64,000 bases of DNA from Ignavibacteriales bacterium (GTDB lineage: Bacteria > Bacteroidota > Ignavibacteria > Ignavibacteriales > Melioribacteraceae): positions 241,186-305,185 of the forward strand of contig JAPLFG010000002.1 of assembly GCA_026390795.1 (NCBI GenBank). Direction: 5' to 3'. Below, one piece after another: positions 55,886-64,000 of the stretch. The position numbers were made by a program, and so were the translations under genes. The notes below the pieces were generated by a model that saw only the letters and a program-made list of their open reading frames with translations, was not told where the DNA came from and made no database searches. Within the stretch, counting starts at the first letter, position 1, and every line of letters begins with the position of its first letter.

Positions 55886-57019
55886 ATGAATATTGTGACA
55901 ATATTTGATATTAAAGTTGACTTTATAAAAAGTCATAATTCATATGTTTTCGATAAGAATACTCAAGAAGAGTATTTAGACTTTTTTAGTTTATATTCAT
56001 CGTTACCATTAGGGTATTCTCATGAAATCTTTGATAAAGATTTTTTATCAGAAGTAACATCAGTAGCTCATCTAAAAATGACTAATAACGTATTCCAAAC
56101 GGATGAATTACAATCTTTCATTGCTAAATTTATAAATAATGCCATTTCGGATTACGTGCATTTTTGTTCAACCGGGGCACTTGCGATTGAATCGGCAATC
56201 AAATGCTCAATGGAATATAGAAAAGCAATAAATCCAATGGTATTAGGGCTTGAAAAGAGTTTTCATGGTGTAAATAGTTGGGGTTTTGTAACTGATCGTT
56301 ACGGTGCAACCGGCGAGAGAATGAAATATTTTCCCAAAAATAATTGGCAGAATTTATCAATAGAAAAAATTTTCGAATACATAGAATCAAATGATTTATC
56401 AAATTTAGTCGCAGTTATTGTTGAACCTGTTCAATGCACTTCCGGAGATATTTACATAGATCCTTTTCTTTTGAAAAAATTACAGAAGTTATGCAACGAT
56501 AAAGATATTTGCTTTATAGTTGATGAAATTCAAACTGGATTTGGAACTAGTGGAAGTATGTGGTATTCCGAAAAAATCGGTTTAAGGCCTGATATCTTAG
56601 TGTTTGGGAAAAAAGCACAGATTAGTGGAATAATGGTGAACCAAAAATATAGCGAATTAATACTATCAAAACTACAAAAATTAGATGTTACTTTTGACGG
56701 TGATTTGATAGATGCGATAAGGGCAAAGTATATACTATATGCCTATGAAAAATACGACCTTATAAGCAAAGCGGTTGAAAATAGTAACAAATTTAGGAAA
56801 ATACTTGAAGGAAAGGTCTTGAATTATAGATCTTCAGGGCATCTAATTGCGTTTGATTTTAATACAAAAGTTGAACGAAACGATTTCCTTAAGTTATGTT
56901 ATAAAAATAAACTTTTATGTAATAGTGCTGGTGAGACTAGCGTCAGATTAAGACCAAATATGGCTATCAATGAAGAAGAAATAAAAGATTTTGAAAAAAT
57001 TATAAATAAGATTATTTAA
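55886..57019 (+). CDS. Class III aminotransferase
   Basis: A 377-residue PLP enzyme: HFCSTGALAIESAIKCSME, LGLEKSFHGVNSWGFVTDR, VAVIVEPVQCTSGDIYIDP, CFIVDEIQTGFGTSGSMW and PDILVFGKKAQISG (PLP lysine in FGKK). It resembles lysine/ornithine-type omega-aminotransferases, which use amino-group acceptors such as 2-oxoglutarate. In this locus it could aminate a sugar aldehyde or ketone distant from the anomeric centre. It is the last gene of the AT-rich core before a 720-base gap. Confidence 0.92.
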   Translation: MNIVTIFDIKVDFIKSHNSYVFDKNTQEEYLDFFSLYSSLPLGYSHEIFDKDFLSEVTSVAHLKMTNNVFQTDELQSFIAKFINNAISDYVHFCSTGALAIESAIKCSMEYRKAINPMVLGLEKSFHGVNSWGFVTDRYGATGERMKYFPKNNWQNLSIEKIFEYIESNDLSNLVAVIVEPVQCTSGDIYIDPFLLKKLQKLCNDKDICFIVDEIQTGFGTSGSMWYSEKIGLRPDILVFGKKAQISGIMVNQKYSELILSKLQKLDVTFDGDLIDAIRAKYILYAYEKYDLISKAVENSNKFRKILEGKVLNYRSSGHLIAFDFNTKVERNDFLKLCYKNKLLCNSAGETSVRLRPNMAINEEEIKDFEKIINKII

Positions 57020-57740
57020 AAATTATAAAATTATTTTCATCCAAATTTCTATACTAATTATCAGGTTTAAGCTAGAACTTAAAATTCACTATTTTAATTC
57101 AACACATCTAATACAAAAATATTCTATAGATGTTCATCTTATTTAGTAATATCTAAGATTTGCAAAAATCTTATAAGTTGTCACTAAGGCTTGACAGAAT
57201 ATTTTATGATAAACTTGAATGAATAAAAAAACTAGACTGCAGTGTTTTGATTGGGATCGGAGTAGAATTCGATTACCTTGCCGGTAATATTAAATATACT
57301 ATGGAGTGGATGAAGAATTCTTCGCTAGAGTGTTTTATCGTTTAGTATAGGCACCGCGAAGGCTGTGGAAGATGTATTTGATAACAAATTCACTCTTCCT
57401 CTGGTATGTTTTTTTAGAGTTTACAGGTCTGAGAAAGTTTGACTGAATTTAAAGTTCGGCTCGATTTAGAACAATTCTGACCTGTGATATTAGCAATTCA
57501 TAGTTTACTATTTACTCAATTGCTCCCGTCGTTTTAGTGCATTGTTAATTTTTATTCTTTTTGTTTTTATTCTTTTCTACTTTATAATTTGTAGTCTTCA
57601 TTTTCTTTTTTCTCTTTTTTCTTTTTAATTTATCCTTTATCCTTTATCCTTTATAATTTGTAATTTACACTTTATACTTTTTACTTTTTACTTGGTTTCA
57701 TGCTTTTTAGTTTTCATTATATATTTCAATATAAGGCGTT
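57020..57740. other. 720-base gap, nothing recognised except a short tandem repeat
   Basis: No gene can be supported. The right half is pyrimidine-rich, with a tandem of the 7-base unit tttatcc repeated three times at about 57628-57655, and many ttttactttttac-type runs upstream of the sugar transferase gene. A pair of 7-base inverted copies (acaggtc, gacctgt) lies around 57421-57487. The gap divides the AT-rich core of the locus from its less AT-rich end. Confidence 0.4.
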
Positions 57741-59141
57741 ATGAACATCTACAGGCAGGCATATTTTTATATAAGAGTAATAGCAGATCTCGTTATTCTA
57801 CTGCTCTGTTATGAGCTAACTTTTTATCTCATACCAAATTCAGTAGTTTATAAAACCGGATTTAACTCTTCGGTTTCCTTCATTATAATAATGATCAGCT
57901 GGTTCTTATCGTCTAGCAAAAACGGTATATATGATGAGTTCAGATCGAGAAATTTCAGTTATGAATTTATTGGAGTAATAAAAAATTGTTTTGTGCTCAT
58001 TATAGGGATTATCGCCGCGATTGTATTGTTAAAAGAGAGAGAGTTCCCGCGCCGGTTTATCTTTGTTTATCCTGCTCTTGCCTTCTTTTTATTAACCATC
58101 GAAAAGTATCTGGTAAGAAAATTTATTGATATAATAAGATTAAGAGGAAGAAACCTAAGATCAATATTGATAATAGGAGCGGGTACAGTAGGCAAGAGAT
58201 TCCATCATGAGATAATGACAAATCCACACTTTGGTTATAAGTTCATCGGTTTTCTTGACGATTCAAAAAAAAGTGAACTTAACGGCACTTATTTAGGTCC
58301 GATCTCTGAACTCGATTCGATCCTTGAATCAAATGAGATCGATAATGTGATGATCGCTCTTCCTAATCATGCTTTCTCCAAAATCACGGAGATAGTAAAG
58401 ATCTGTGAAAGATATCCGACTCGTGTAAGATTAATCCCCGATTATTTTCAATCAATATCGAGCCGGTACTCAATTTCAATGTTCGGGAACCTGCCGGTAA
58501 TTTCGATAAGAGAAGATAAAATAAACGATCTCGGCTGGCGGATGATAAAGAGGGGGCTGGATACTGGATTTGCTCTTCTGGCATTTGTTCTCATCTTCTC
58601 ATGGCTCTTCCCACTGATAGCTATATTCATCAGATTAGATAGCGAAGGACCTGTCTTCTACAAACAAGAAAGATGGGGGCGGAATAATAGAAGGTTTTAT
58701 ATCTATAAGTTCCGTTCTATGAATTGTAATTGTTCTGAAATTGATGAAAACGGGAAATATAGGCAGGCTTCTAAAAATGATATAAGAATAACCAGATTCG
58801 GAAAGTTTTTGCGTAAAACTAATTTTGATGAACTCCCACAATTTTGGAATGTTTTAAAAGGGGAAATCAGTATTGTTGGACCACGCCCTCATCCAACCCC
58901 TTTAAACCTTGAATCGAAAGATTCGGTTGATAAATATATGAGACGGCATCTGGTTAAACCCGGAATAACCGGCTGGGCGCAGGTTCACGGACTCCGCGGA
59001 GAGACAAAAGAAAAATCTTTGATGCAGCGGCGTGTGGAATATGATATCTGGTATATCGAGAACTGGTCCATCTGGCTTGACTTGCAGATCATCTTTTTAA
59101 CTATTTGGCGTATGATCAAAGGCGATCCGCATGCGTACTGA
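57741..59141 (+). CDS. Undecaprenyl-phosphate sugar phosphotransferase (WbaP/WcaJ-like)
   Basis: A 466-residue initiating transferase. Four N-terminal transmembrane helices (about 1-115), a Rossmann-like CoA-binding middle region (about 140-250, [14 protein letters not shown] and [13 protein letters not shown]) and one more helix at about 275-300. The C-terminal bacterial sugar transferase domain has [46 protein letters not shown] and [18 protein letters not shown]. It loads the first sugar phosphate onto the lipid carrier in the inner membrane. It stands at the end of the locus after a long gap. Confidence 0.95.
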   Translation: MNIYRQAYFYIRVIADLVILLLCYELTFYLIPNSVVYKTGFNSSVSFIIIMISWFLSSSKNGIYDEFRSRNFSYEFIGVIKNCFVLIIGIIAAIVLLKEREFPRRFIFVYPALAFFLLTIEKYLVRKFIDIIRLRGRNLRSILIIGAGTVGKRFHHEIMTNPHFGYKFIGFLDDSKKSELNGTYLGPISELDSILESNEIDNVMIALPNHAFSKITEIVKICERYPTRVRLIPDYFQSISSRYSISMFGNLPVISIREDKINDLGWRMIKRGLDTGFALLAFVLIFSWLFPLIAIFIRLDSEGPVFYKQERWGRNNRRFYIYKFRSMNCNCSEIDENGKYRQASKNDIRITRFGKFLRKTNFDELPQFWNVLKGEISIVGPRPHPTPLNLESKDSVDKYMRRHLVKPGITGWAQVHGLRGETKEKSLMQRRVEYDIWYIENWSIWLDLQIIFLTIWRMIKGDPHAY

Positions 59142-59243
59142 ATTAGCTTTCAGCATTCAGCGATTAGCTGTCAGTTAAAAAACAATTACTATTTTTTACA
59201 ATATTTGAGTAAATAAATACTTTACATTATGAAAGAAAACTAA

Positions 59244-59960
59244 ATGCTAAAGGCTAATAGCTATAAGCTTCTTTTTTCCCTTTTTCTTCTTCCTTTTTCC
59301 TTCTTTCATGGGCAGACTCTCGAAGGCAGTACTGGCCTATTTTTTATCCCAACGGCGGAGATGCAACAGGATAAACAGATTACAGTCGGAGCAAGTTTTA
59401 TTGATAAATCGCTTCTTTCTTTTAGTGATTATAAAAAAGATGCTATAACGCCATTCTTTAGTTTTAATTTCTTACCATATATTGAAATAAGTGGTAAGAT
59501 AACACGAATGATAAATCCAGATATCGGTACTCAAGGTATTGGTGATAGAACTATTAGTTTAAGAATTAGATTGAATAATGAAGCTGGTTATTTGCCAGCT
59601 GTTTTAGTAGGGTTACATGATCTGGAGGGTGTATATGGTGGTCCCAAAGCTGTAAGAAATAATGCATTGTATATTGTTGTTTCTAAACATGTTATGATAA
59701 ATAGTCTAAGTAATTTTTTAGCTGGTTTTCATCTTGGTTTTGGATCCGATCGAATCCGGGCGCAGCATCATAATTTTGTCGGATTATTCGGGGGCATCAA
59801 TTTTATGTTGTATAGAACATTTGAAATAATGGGAGAATATGACGGAGCACATACAAACGGGGGGATAAGGGTAAAATTGTTTAATCATATTTCTTTGCTT
59901 GGCGGGTTGCTAAGACTCAAACATTTCTCCGGCGGCATGAGTTTTAATTTTATATTGTAG
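59244..59960 (+). CDS. YjbH-like outer-membrane protein
   Basis: A 238-residue exported protein with a signal peptide (about 1-24, ending FFHGQ). The core has SLEGSTGLFFIPTAEM-like opening (LEGSTGLFFIPTAEMQQDK) and IGDRTISLRIRLNNEAGYLPAVLVGLHDLEGVYG, which match the YjbH beta-barrel found beside exopolysaccharide secretion genes. It is shorter than E. coli YjbH (about 700). It is 102 bases downstream of the sugar transferase gene, and probably belongs to the polysaccharide machinery of the outer membrane. Confidence 0.8.
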   Translation: MLKANSYKLLFSLFLLPFSFFHGQTLEGSTGLFFIPTAEMQQDKQITVGASFIDKSLLSFSDYKKDAITPFFSFNFLPYIEISGKITRMINPDIGTQGIGDRTISLRIRLNNEAGYLPAVLVGLHDLEGVYGGPKAVRNNALYIVVSKHVMINSLSNFLAGFHLGFGSDRIRAQHHNFVGLFGGINFMLYRTFEIMGEYDGAHTNGGIRVKLFNHISLLGGLLRLKHFSGGMSFNFIL

Positions 59961-59964
59961 AGAA

Positions 59965-59990
59965 AGACCTCGTCTACGCTCAGTTTGACG
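59965..59990. repeat. Diverged copy of the REP-like hairpin repeat
   Basis: The sequence agacctcgtctacgctcagt (continuing to gacg) is a diverged form of the gacctcgactccgctcggtc repeat found at 61312, 61481 and 63974. It lies in the gap between the YjbH-like gene and the AttH-like gene. Confidence 0.5.
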
Positions 59991-60061
59991 CAATTTCACC
60001 GACTTAACTACTATAAGCATGAATGACATTTCAAAATTATTCATATCCCTCTGATAATTAA

Positions 60062-61198
60062 TTGAAGAAGAAAATTTTAATAACTGCCGCTGTTGTAGCA
60101 GCATTGATTTATATTTCCTTGAATTTATCATCTCCTTCTTCAGATTATTCTTATATCTCACCGGAAAAGAATAATACGGTAAACAATCAGATCCCTGCTG
60201 ACGAGAAGTACGGGAACAGTGATATTTTTTTCCCACGTGACTACGGCTCACATAATAATTTCCGTACGGAATGGTGGTATTTCTCGGGGAATCTTTCCGA
60301 TAAAAACGGGAGAAAATTCGGATACGAATTTACAATTTTTAGAAATGCGTTAGCATGGAATTCAACAAATCAAAAATTTGAAAATGATCAAAGGTATATG
60401 GCACATTTCGCCCTTACCGATATCGCAAAGAATAAATTTTATTATAAAGATAAATTTTCTCTCGGTACAGAAGGTCTTGCCGGAGCTTCTTCCAGCCCTT
60501 TAAAATTCTGGCTGGGTGATTGGGTAGTTCAAGGCAATTACATAAATAAAAATTATGCAAAGCCCGATTTTCATATTAAAGCGGCAGCGGAAACCTATTC
60601 GATCGATCTGGATCTCTCCAGTCTCAAACCGGTTTTTCTTCAGGGTGATAACGGCATCAGCAGAAAAGGGCCCGGGACCGATAATTTTTCTCATTACTAT
60701 TCATTGACTAGGATAAGCACAGCCGGCAAGGTGAAGATCAGCGGTGAAGAATTTGAAGTATCCGGTTTTTCATGGATGGATCGTGAATGGAGTAATGCCT
60801 CACTCGGAAGAAATGAAGATGGCTGGGATTGGTTTTCGATTCAATTAAATAATAACAGTGAAATCATGTTCTATCAATTTCACGGAAAAGAAAAAATTTC
60901 TGATAAATATAATCAAGGTGTACTGATTTTGGATAACGGTAAAAGTGAAAAGCTGAAAGCGGAAGATGTAAAAATTGATGTCGCAGGTTATTGGGAAAGC
61001 AAGATACGAAATGTCTATCCATCCGGCTGGAAATTTTCAATACCGAAACGGAATATAAATCTGGTATTGACTCCCGAAGTAAAGGACCAGGAACTTGAAT
61101 TGCTCATCAGTTATTGGGAAGGATCGGTTTCGGTGAAAGGAACTATTAAGTATAAAGAAGTTGATGGGAGAGGCTACGTAGAATTGACGGGGTATTAG
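60062..61198 (+). CDS. AttH/CrtC-like lipocalin-type hydratase domain protein
   Basis: A 378-residue protein with an N-terminal signal anchor (KKKILITAAVVAALIYISLNL). The body is of the AttH/carotenoid 1,2-hydratase (DUF2006) type: FPRDYGSHNNFRTEWWYFSGNLSDKNGRKFGYEFTIFRNAL, MAHFALTD, SHYYSLTRISTAG, SGFSWMDREWSN and DGWDWFSIQLN. CrtC-related enzymes hydrate carotenoids, but many homologues have unknown substrates and are exported. The start is TTG at 60062. No carotenoid genes are visible nearby, so carotenoid activity is not assumed. Confidence 0.88.
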   Translation: MKKKILITAAVVAALIYISLNLSSPSSDYSYISPEKNNTVNNQIPADEKYGNSDIFFPRDYGSHNNFRTEWWYFSGNLSDKNGRKFGYEFTIFRNALAWNSTNQKFENDQRYMAHFALTDIAKNKFYYKDKFSLGTEGLAGASSSPLKFWLGDWVVQGNYINKNYAKPDFHIKAAAETYSIDLDLSSLKPVFLQGDNGISRKGPGTDNFSHYYSLTRISTAGKVKISGEEFEVSGFSWMDREWSNASLGRNEDGWDWFSIQLNNNSEIMFYQFHGKEKISDKYNQGVLILDNGKSEKLKAEDVKIDVAGYWESKIRNVYPSGWKFSIPKRNINLVLTPEVKDQELELLISYWEGSVSVKGTIKYKEVDGRGYVELTGY

Positions 61199-61224
61199 AG
61201 GGCAAAACGAGAAACATGAACTTT

Positions 61225-61247
61225 CGTTTCACTTTTCACGATTCACG
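61225..61247. repeat. 23-bp direct repeat, copy 1
   Basis: The sequence cgtttcacttttcacgattc plus acg occurs identically at 63880-63902, in both cases within a gap near REP-like hairpins. The gap 61199-61660 is otherwise made of AT-rich runs (attctaaattataaattc-type) and REP-like copies; no gene is supported there. Confidence 0.6.
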
Positions 61248-61311
61248 TCACATGTTATTATTCATTTATGTTATCTCATATCTTTTTCTCCGGTGGTTGA
61301 CCAACCTTACT

Positions 61312-61345
61312 TGACCTCGGCACCGCCCGGTCTGACTTCTTTTCT
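61312..61345. repeat. REP-like hairpin repeat with following tail
   Basis: tgacctcggcaccgcccggtctgacttcttttct, with gac/gtc and ccg/cgg style pairing around the core. A similar copy with the same ctgacttcttttct tail is at 61481-61514. Confidence 0.6.
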
Positions 61346-61480
61346 ACTTTTCATCATTTCTTTTCTCAATCATTTCTTTTCTGTTTCTGCCATTTGGGGA
61401 AGCTCAAAGCTCACTTAATTCTAAATTATAAATTCTCCATTCTCAATTCCCCATTCGCGATTGTAAATTCGCAACCTATC

Positions 61481-61514
61481 TGACCTCGACTCCGCTCGGT
61501 CTGACTTCTTTTCT
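61481..61514. repeat. REP-like hairpin repeat with following tail, second copy
   Basis: The core gacctcgactccgctcggtc can form a hairpin (gac paired with gtc, cga with tcg, a two-base bulge and a ctccgc loop), with the tail tgacttcttttct shared with 61312-61345. Confidence 0.65.
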
Positions 61515-61660
61515 TCTTTTCATCTTTCCATCATTTCTTTTTTTCTTCTTTTCTTTATCTACCTTTTGGCGGAAACTCAAAGATCATGGCATAACTTCAA
61601 CAATTTATACATTCTAAATTCGCAATTATAAATTGGCAATTCTCAATTCTCAATTATTTT

Positions 61661-61966
61661 TCAGACTGCGGCTATAATAGTCTTTACTGAATTTATTCTC
61701 TTTATCATTTTCTCTTTTGCGATCTCAAGATCGTACCGTTTTTGTAGGTTTAACCAATAATCTTCAGATAAATTGAAATACTTCGAAAGAAGAAGGGCTG
61801 TTTCTGCAGTTATTATCCGTTTGCCTAGAATGATTTGATTAATCCTCGATAGAGGAAGCCCTGTATCCTTCGCCAGTTTATACTGTGAAATTTTGAAAGG
61901 GCGGATAAATTCCTCAAGCAATATCTCGCCGGGATGAATCGGTTCTATTTTTGTTTTGTTTCTCAT
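61661..61966 (-). CDS. higA: HigA-type antitoxin (XRE family)
   Basis: A 101-residue helix-turn-helix protein of the HigA/VapI addiction-module type: EPIHPGEILLEEFIRPFKIS, QYKLAKDTGLPLSRINQIILGKRIITAETALLLSKYF and SEDYWLNLQKRYDLEIAKE. It binds its own promoter and neutralises HigB toxin. The cognate toxin sits 5 bases upstream at 61972-62079 but is truncated to its last 35 codons. The antitoxin may therefore be an orphan or act in trans on another HigB. Confidence 0.9.
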   Translation of the reverse strand: MRNKTKIEPIHPGEILLEEFIRPFKISQYKLAKDTGLPLSRINQIILGKRIITAETALLLSKYFNLSEDYWLNLQKRYDLEIAKEKMIKRINSVKTIIAAV

Positions 61967-61971
61967 TTTTA

Positions 61972-62079
61972 TTACCCTTTATGATAATCAATTATTTGAA
62001 CTTGATAAGCATCATTTTCGACCCATTCAAAAATTATTCTCCATTGGTTGTTTACGCGTATGCTCCATAATAACGCCAT
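61972..62079 (-). pseudogene. higB: 5'-truncated HigB-type toxin
   Basis: A 35-codon frame reading WSIRVNNQWRIIFEWVENDA and ending YQVQIIDYHKG is the C-terminal third of a RelE/HigB toxin, directly ahead of the antitoxin gene as expected. Sequence before ATG 62079 is not toxin-like; the usual about 60 N-terminal residues (with active-site positions) are missing. Confidence 0.75.
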
Positions 62080-62237
62080 ACGTGATCATTGTCAAGATCT
62101 TGTAATCATCAGGTAATTATAAATTCTAAATTCGCAATTCTAAATTATAAGCCCTCGGTTATTCTTTCGTAACTCTTAATTATCCATTCTAAATTCGAAT
62201 TTCTCTGATCTTTAGTTGTTAAAATTTGCTGGAACAC

Positions 62238-62265
62238 AAAAGGGCGATACACTAACTCGCCCTTT
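62238..62265. terminator. Hairpin terminator downstream of the ice-binding protein gene
   Basis: A perfect 9-bp inverted repeat (aaagggcga, tcgcccttt) with a 10-base loop lies 36 bases beyond the stop of the minus-strand gene at 62301. On the minus strand it is followed by TTTTGTGTTCC, a short U run. Confidence 0.8.
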
Positions 62266-62300
62266 CCTTTAATTACTCTTAGCTTAAGGAGTTACCCGCC

Positions 62301-63383
62301 TCATTTCATCAACACAAATTTCTTCGTTTCCACAAATGACCCGCCTCGCAATTGATAAAAATAAATTCCGCTTGAAATATTGCTTCCGTCAAATTTAATC
62401 GAATAATTCCCGGTGGACATTTCCTCATTCAGTAAGGTCATTATCTCTGCACCCAGGAGATCATAAATTTTTATTGTTACAAATCCGGAGCGGGGAAGTG
62501 AGTAATTTATTGTCGTTGTTGGGTTGAATGGATTAGGGTAATTCTGAAAGAGCGCGAAATCTTGAGGCACTGATAAACTATTCTTTACGGCAGTCACCGT
62601 TTCCGGCTTAGTGACGGCATTAGCGTTTAATGTAACCGCGGTTTGTGCAAGTGCGCGGCCGCTCAAAGTTGCACCGGTCTGCATATCAATCAACGTTTGA
62701 CACAATATGATTCCCTTCATGGCGGCAGTCGTTCCTATTGTCACTTGTCCTGCGACCTGCCAGAAAATGTTGGAAGCCAATGCGCCGCCGCTTAAAGTTA
62801 CGATGACACCGTTTGCTATGGTTAGATTTTGCGCTATCTGGAAGATCCAAACATCATTTGCACTGCCCGAGATAGTGACACCGCCTGCAGAGATAGTAAC
62901 TCCGGTTCCCCATTTATAGAGACCGTGAGTGAGTGTGTGCCCGGTAAGATTCCCGGTGTAAAGTTCGTTATAGTCGGGCAATGATCTACCGGCTGCGTCG
63001 GTGTATGCGGTTTGCATATCACCTATAGCCGTAGTCAATTTGGTTGGGGTAGGGGAAGTATAGTCGGCGGCGTATACTTTTCCGGTAATTAATGATGAAG
63101 TCGAATATGTGCCTGAAGAATGCATAGTTAATCCGCATCCGGTTACGTATGTAGCTGCGGCTGGACTCAGTCCAATATCTCCTGTAATATGAGTTGTTCC
63201 CGTGGTTGAGATTCCTGTTTTTGCTAAAATCACAAAATCGTTAGCTGTTCCAAGATTCACCGGTGCCGGGGACGATTGAGCCGTAACAACTGCAGGCATT
63301 ATAAATACTAATATTAGCATTGCCTCAAGTAAGTATATCATCCTGTTTAAGAAAGTTGTCGGATTTTTTGTATTGGTTTTCAT
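62301..63383 (-). CDS. Secreted ice-binding (DUF3494) protein with type IX sorting domain
   Basis: A 360-residue protein with a signal peptide (about 1-35, ending VVTAQ). Residues about 45-255 form a DUF3494/ice-binding domain, seen in VNLGTANDFVILAKTGISTTG, HITGDIGLSPAAAT, DVWIFQIAQNLTIANG, GGALASNIFWQVAGQVTIGT and GRALAQTAVTLNAN. Such domains fold as discontinuous beta-helices that bind ice, though many homologues act instead as adhesins. The last 85 residues are a type IX domain (FQNYPNPFNPTTTINY). It is monocistronic, followed by the terminator at 62238. Antifreeze activity is not shown. Confidence 0.88.
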   Translation of the reverse strand: MKTNTKNPTTFLNRMIYLLEAMLILVFIMPAVVTAQSSPAPVNLGTANDFVILAKTGISTTGTTHITGDIGLSPAAATYVTGCGLTMHSSGTYSTSSLITGKVYAADYTSPTPTKLTTAIGDMQTAYTDAAGRSLPDYNELYTGNLTGHTLTHGLYKWGTGVTISAGGVTISGSANDVWIFQIAQNLTIANGVIVTLSGGALASNIFWQVAGQVTIGTTAAMKGIILCQTLIDMQTGATLSGRALAQTAVTLNANAVTKPETVTAVKNSLSVPQDFALFQNYPNPFNPTTTINYSLPRSGFVTIKIYDLLGAEIMTLLNEEMSTGNYSIKFDGSNISSGIYFYQLRGGSFVETKKFVLMK

Positions 63384-63879
63384 AAGAATCTTCGCCTATT
63401 ATTGAGATGGTGTGTGATCGAACAAATTGTTATTCACTTTGTTAATAACAAATTAGTCTTCGATATTTATTTGTCAAGAAGTTAAGTAGATATTGAGTGT
63501 GAAAAAATAGAGCAAAGGGATGAAAAATGGACTACTTCCTTGGTTTGGAAAGTTGATGCGCTATAATGATGATTTTATTCAACAAATGATAATTATTCTA
63601 TTGATCCGGAGATATTCCTATTTAGCAAATAGAAATTTATTTAGTTTACTTTTTGTTAGCTGTTCGTCTCACTTCGATAATTATTAAATTTATTTCAGTC
63701 TTAATTTAATCTGTATTTCATTTTTTGTAAGCGATCTCTTAAAAATGTTCCAATTAGGATTGCCCGTCTCCATATTGTTGGTCAACTCTCTAGACATGGA
63801 TGCTTTGCACACGCCACTTCTACAAAGAAATTTGATGTTTCTCTCGTCCTTACCAATTGGGGAAAACTCAGTTAACTTC

Positions 63880-63902
63880 CGTTTCACTTTTCACGATTCA
63901 CG
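63880..63902. repeat. 23-bp direct repeat, copy 2
   Basis: Identical to 61225-61247; see that entry. The preceding bases (aactt) also partly agree. Confidence 0.6.
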
Positions 63903-63973
63903 ATCACATTTTATTTATGCATTTATAATATTCTGTTCTTGGTTTTTATTCTCATAATTATCTCAATTCTTTC

Positions 63974-64000
63974 TTGACCTCGACTCCGCTCGGTCTGACA
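63974..64000. repeat. REP-like hairpin repeat at the window edge
   Basis: ttgacctcgactccgctcgg followed by tctgaca, the same core as at 61481. It reaches the window end, so its tail is not visible. Confidence 0.65.

Larger units (their letters stand above)
63384..64000. other. Terminal non-coding stretch with repeats
   Basis: About 617 bases without a supported gene up to the window edge. The left part probably holds the promoter of the ice-binding gene. The 23-bp direct repeat copy 2 (63880-63902) and a REP-like copy (63974-64000) lie here. Confidence 0.5.

Noticed and set aside
57421..57487. Inverted pair acaggtc/gacctgt as a possible riboswitch or terminator
   Set aside because: The arms are only 7 bases and the loop is over 50 bases, without a T run; no consensus match.
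60062..61198. Naming the AttH/CrtC-like gene as a carotenoid hydratase
   Set aside because: No carotenoid biosynthesis genes are adjacent and the protein carries an export signal, so the specific activity is not supported.
63690..63887. Minus-strand 65-codon frame near the right edge
   Set aside because: It overlaps part of the repeat-bearing end, has an opposing frame of similar length and no recognisable motif; coding status cannot be supported.
1..64000. tRNA, rRNA or CRISPR arrays
   Set aside because: No tRNA-like cloverleaf, rRNA stretch or regularly spaced repeat series was seen by reading; a dedicated tool could still find a tRNA in the AT-rich gaps.

Overview
The window looks like a chromosomal piece of a Bacteroidota/Chlorobiota-type bacterium, most likely a member of the Ignavibacteria. 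Three proteins (at 2-364, 5714-6685 and 62301-63383) end in a type IX secretion sorting domain with the SQNYPNPFNPST-type motif common in that group. TonB-receptor-like outer-membrane barrels, FISUMP-type proteins and low G+C point the same way. This placement is inference from motifs; no rRNA, tRNA, CRISPR array or complete insertion sequence with a transposase was recognised.

Layout. 1-12.3 kb: the tail of a secreted heme protein, a very large receiver/multi-PAS/GAF/histidine kinase, a secreted FISUMP protein, a TonB-C/parvulin lipoprotein, and a response regulator/sensor kinase pair just ahead of an outer-membrane receptor. 12.3-18.0 kb: a complete oligopeptide-type ABC transporter in two divergent operons (binding protein and two permeases on the minus strand, two ATPases on the plus strand), closed by a strong hairpin. 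18.2-24.9 kb: four paralogous surface lipoproteins with a TPR protein among them, then an HDOD protein and a DUF6266-like protein. 25.3-28.7 kb: a scrappy region of small genes (a sigma-like regulator, repeated four-helix-bundle S23 genes, ORF6N genes and their fragments). Here a 307-bp element carrying a GIY-YIG nuclease and bounded by 15-bp inverted repeats has split an S23 gene.

29.1-60.0 kb is a large surface-polysaccharide locus, most of it visibly more AT-rich than its flanks. It holds an SLBB export-type protein, a flippase (with a decayed partial second copy), a parallel beta-helix protein, a radical SAM protein, a DegT aminotransferase, glycosyltransferases, a polymerase-like protein, methyltransferases, three DUF115 proteins, two CMP-sugar synthetase-like proteins (one fused to a cupin) and an unusual set of sugar enzymes. 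That set comprises an HpcH aldolase, a 2-hydroxyacid dehydrogenase, a Gfo/Idh oxidoreductase, a GmhA-like isomerase, an SDR, a dehydroquinate-synthase-like cyclase, a YhcH protein, a cyclase-family hydrolase and a class III aminotransferase. The locus ends with the initiating polyprenyl-phosphate sugar transferase and a YjbH-like outer-membrane protein. My main inference is that it makes and transfers a CMP-activated keto-sugar acid whose carbon skeleton could be built by a pyruvate aldolase, because no NeuB-type PEP-dependent synthase is present.

60-64 kb: an AttH/CrtC-like protein, a HigA-type antitoxin whose toxin gene is truncated, a secreted ice-binding (DUF3494) protein, and intergenic stretches carrying a REP-like hairpin repeat and other short repeats.
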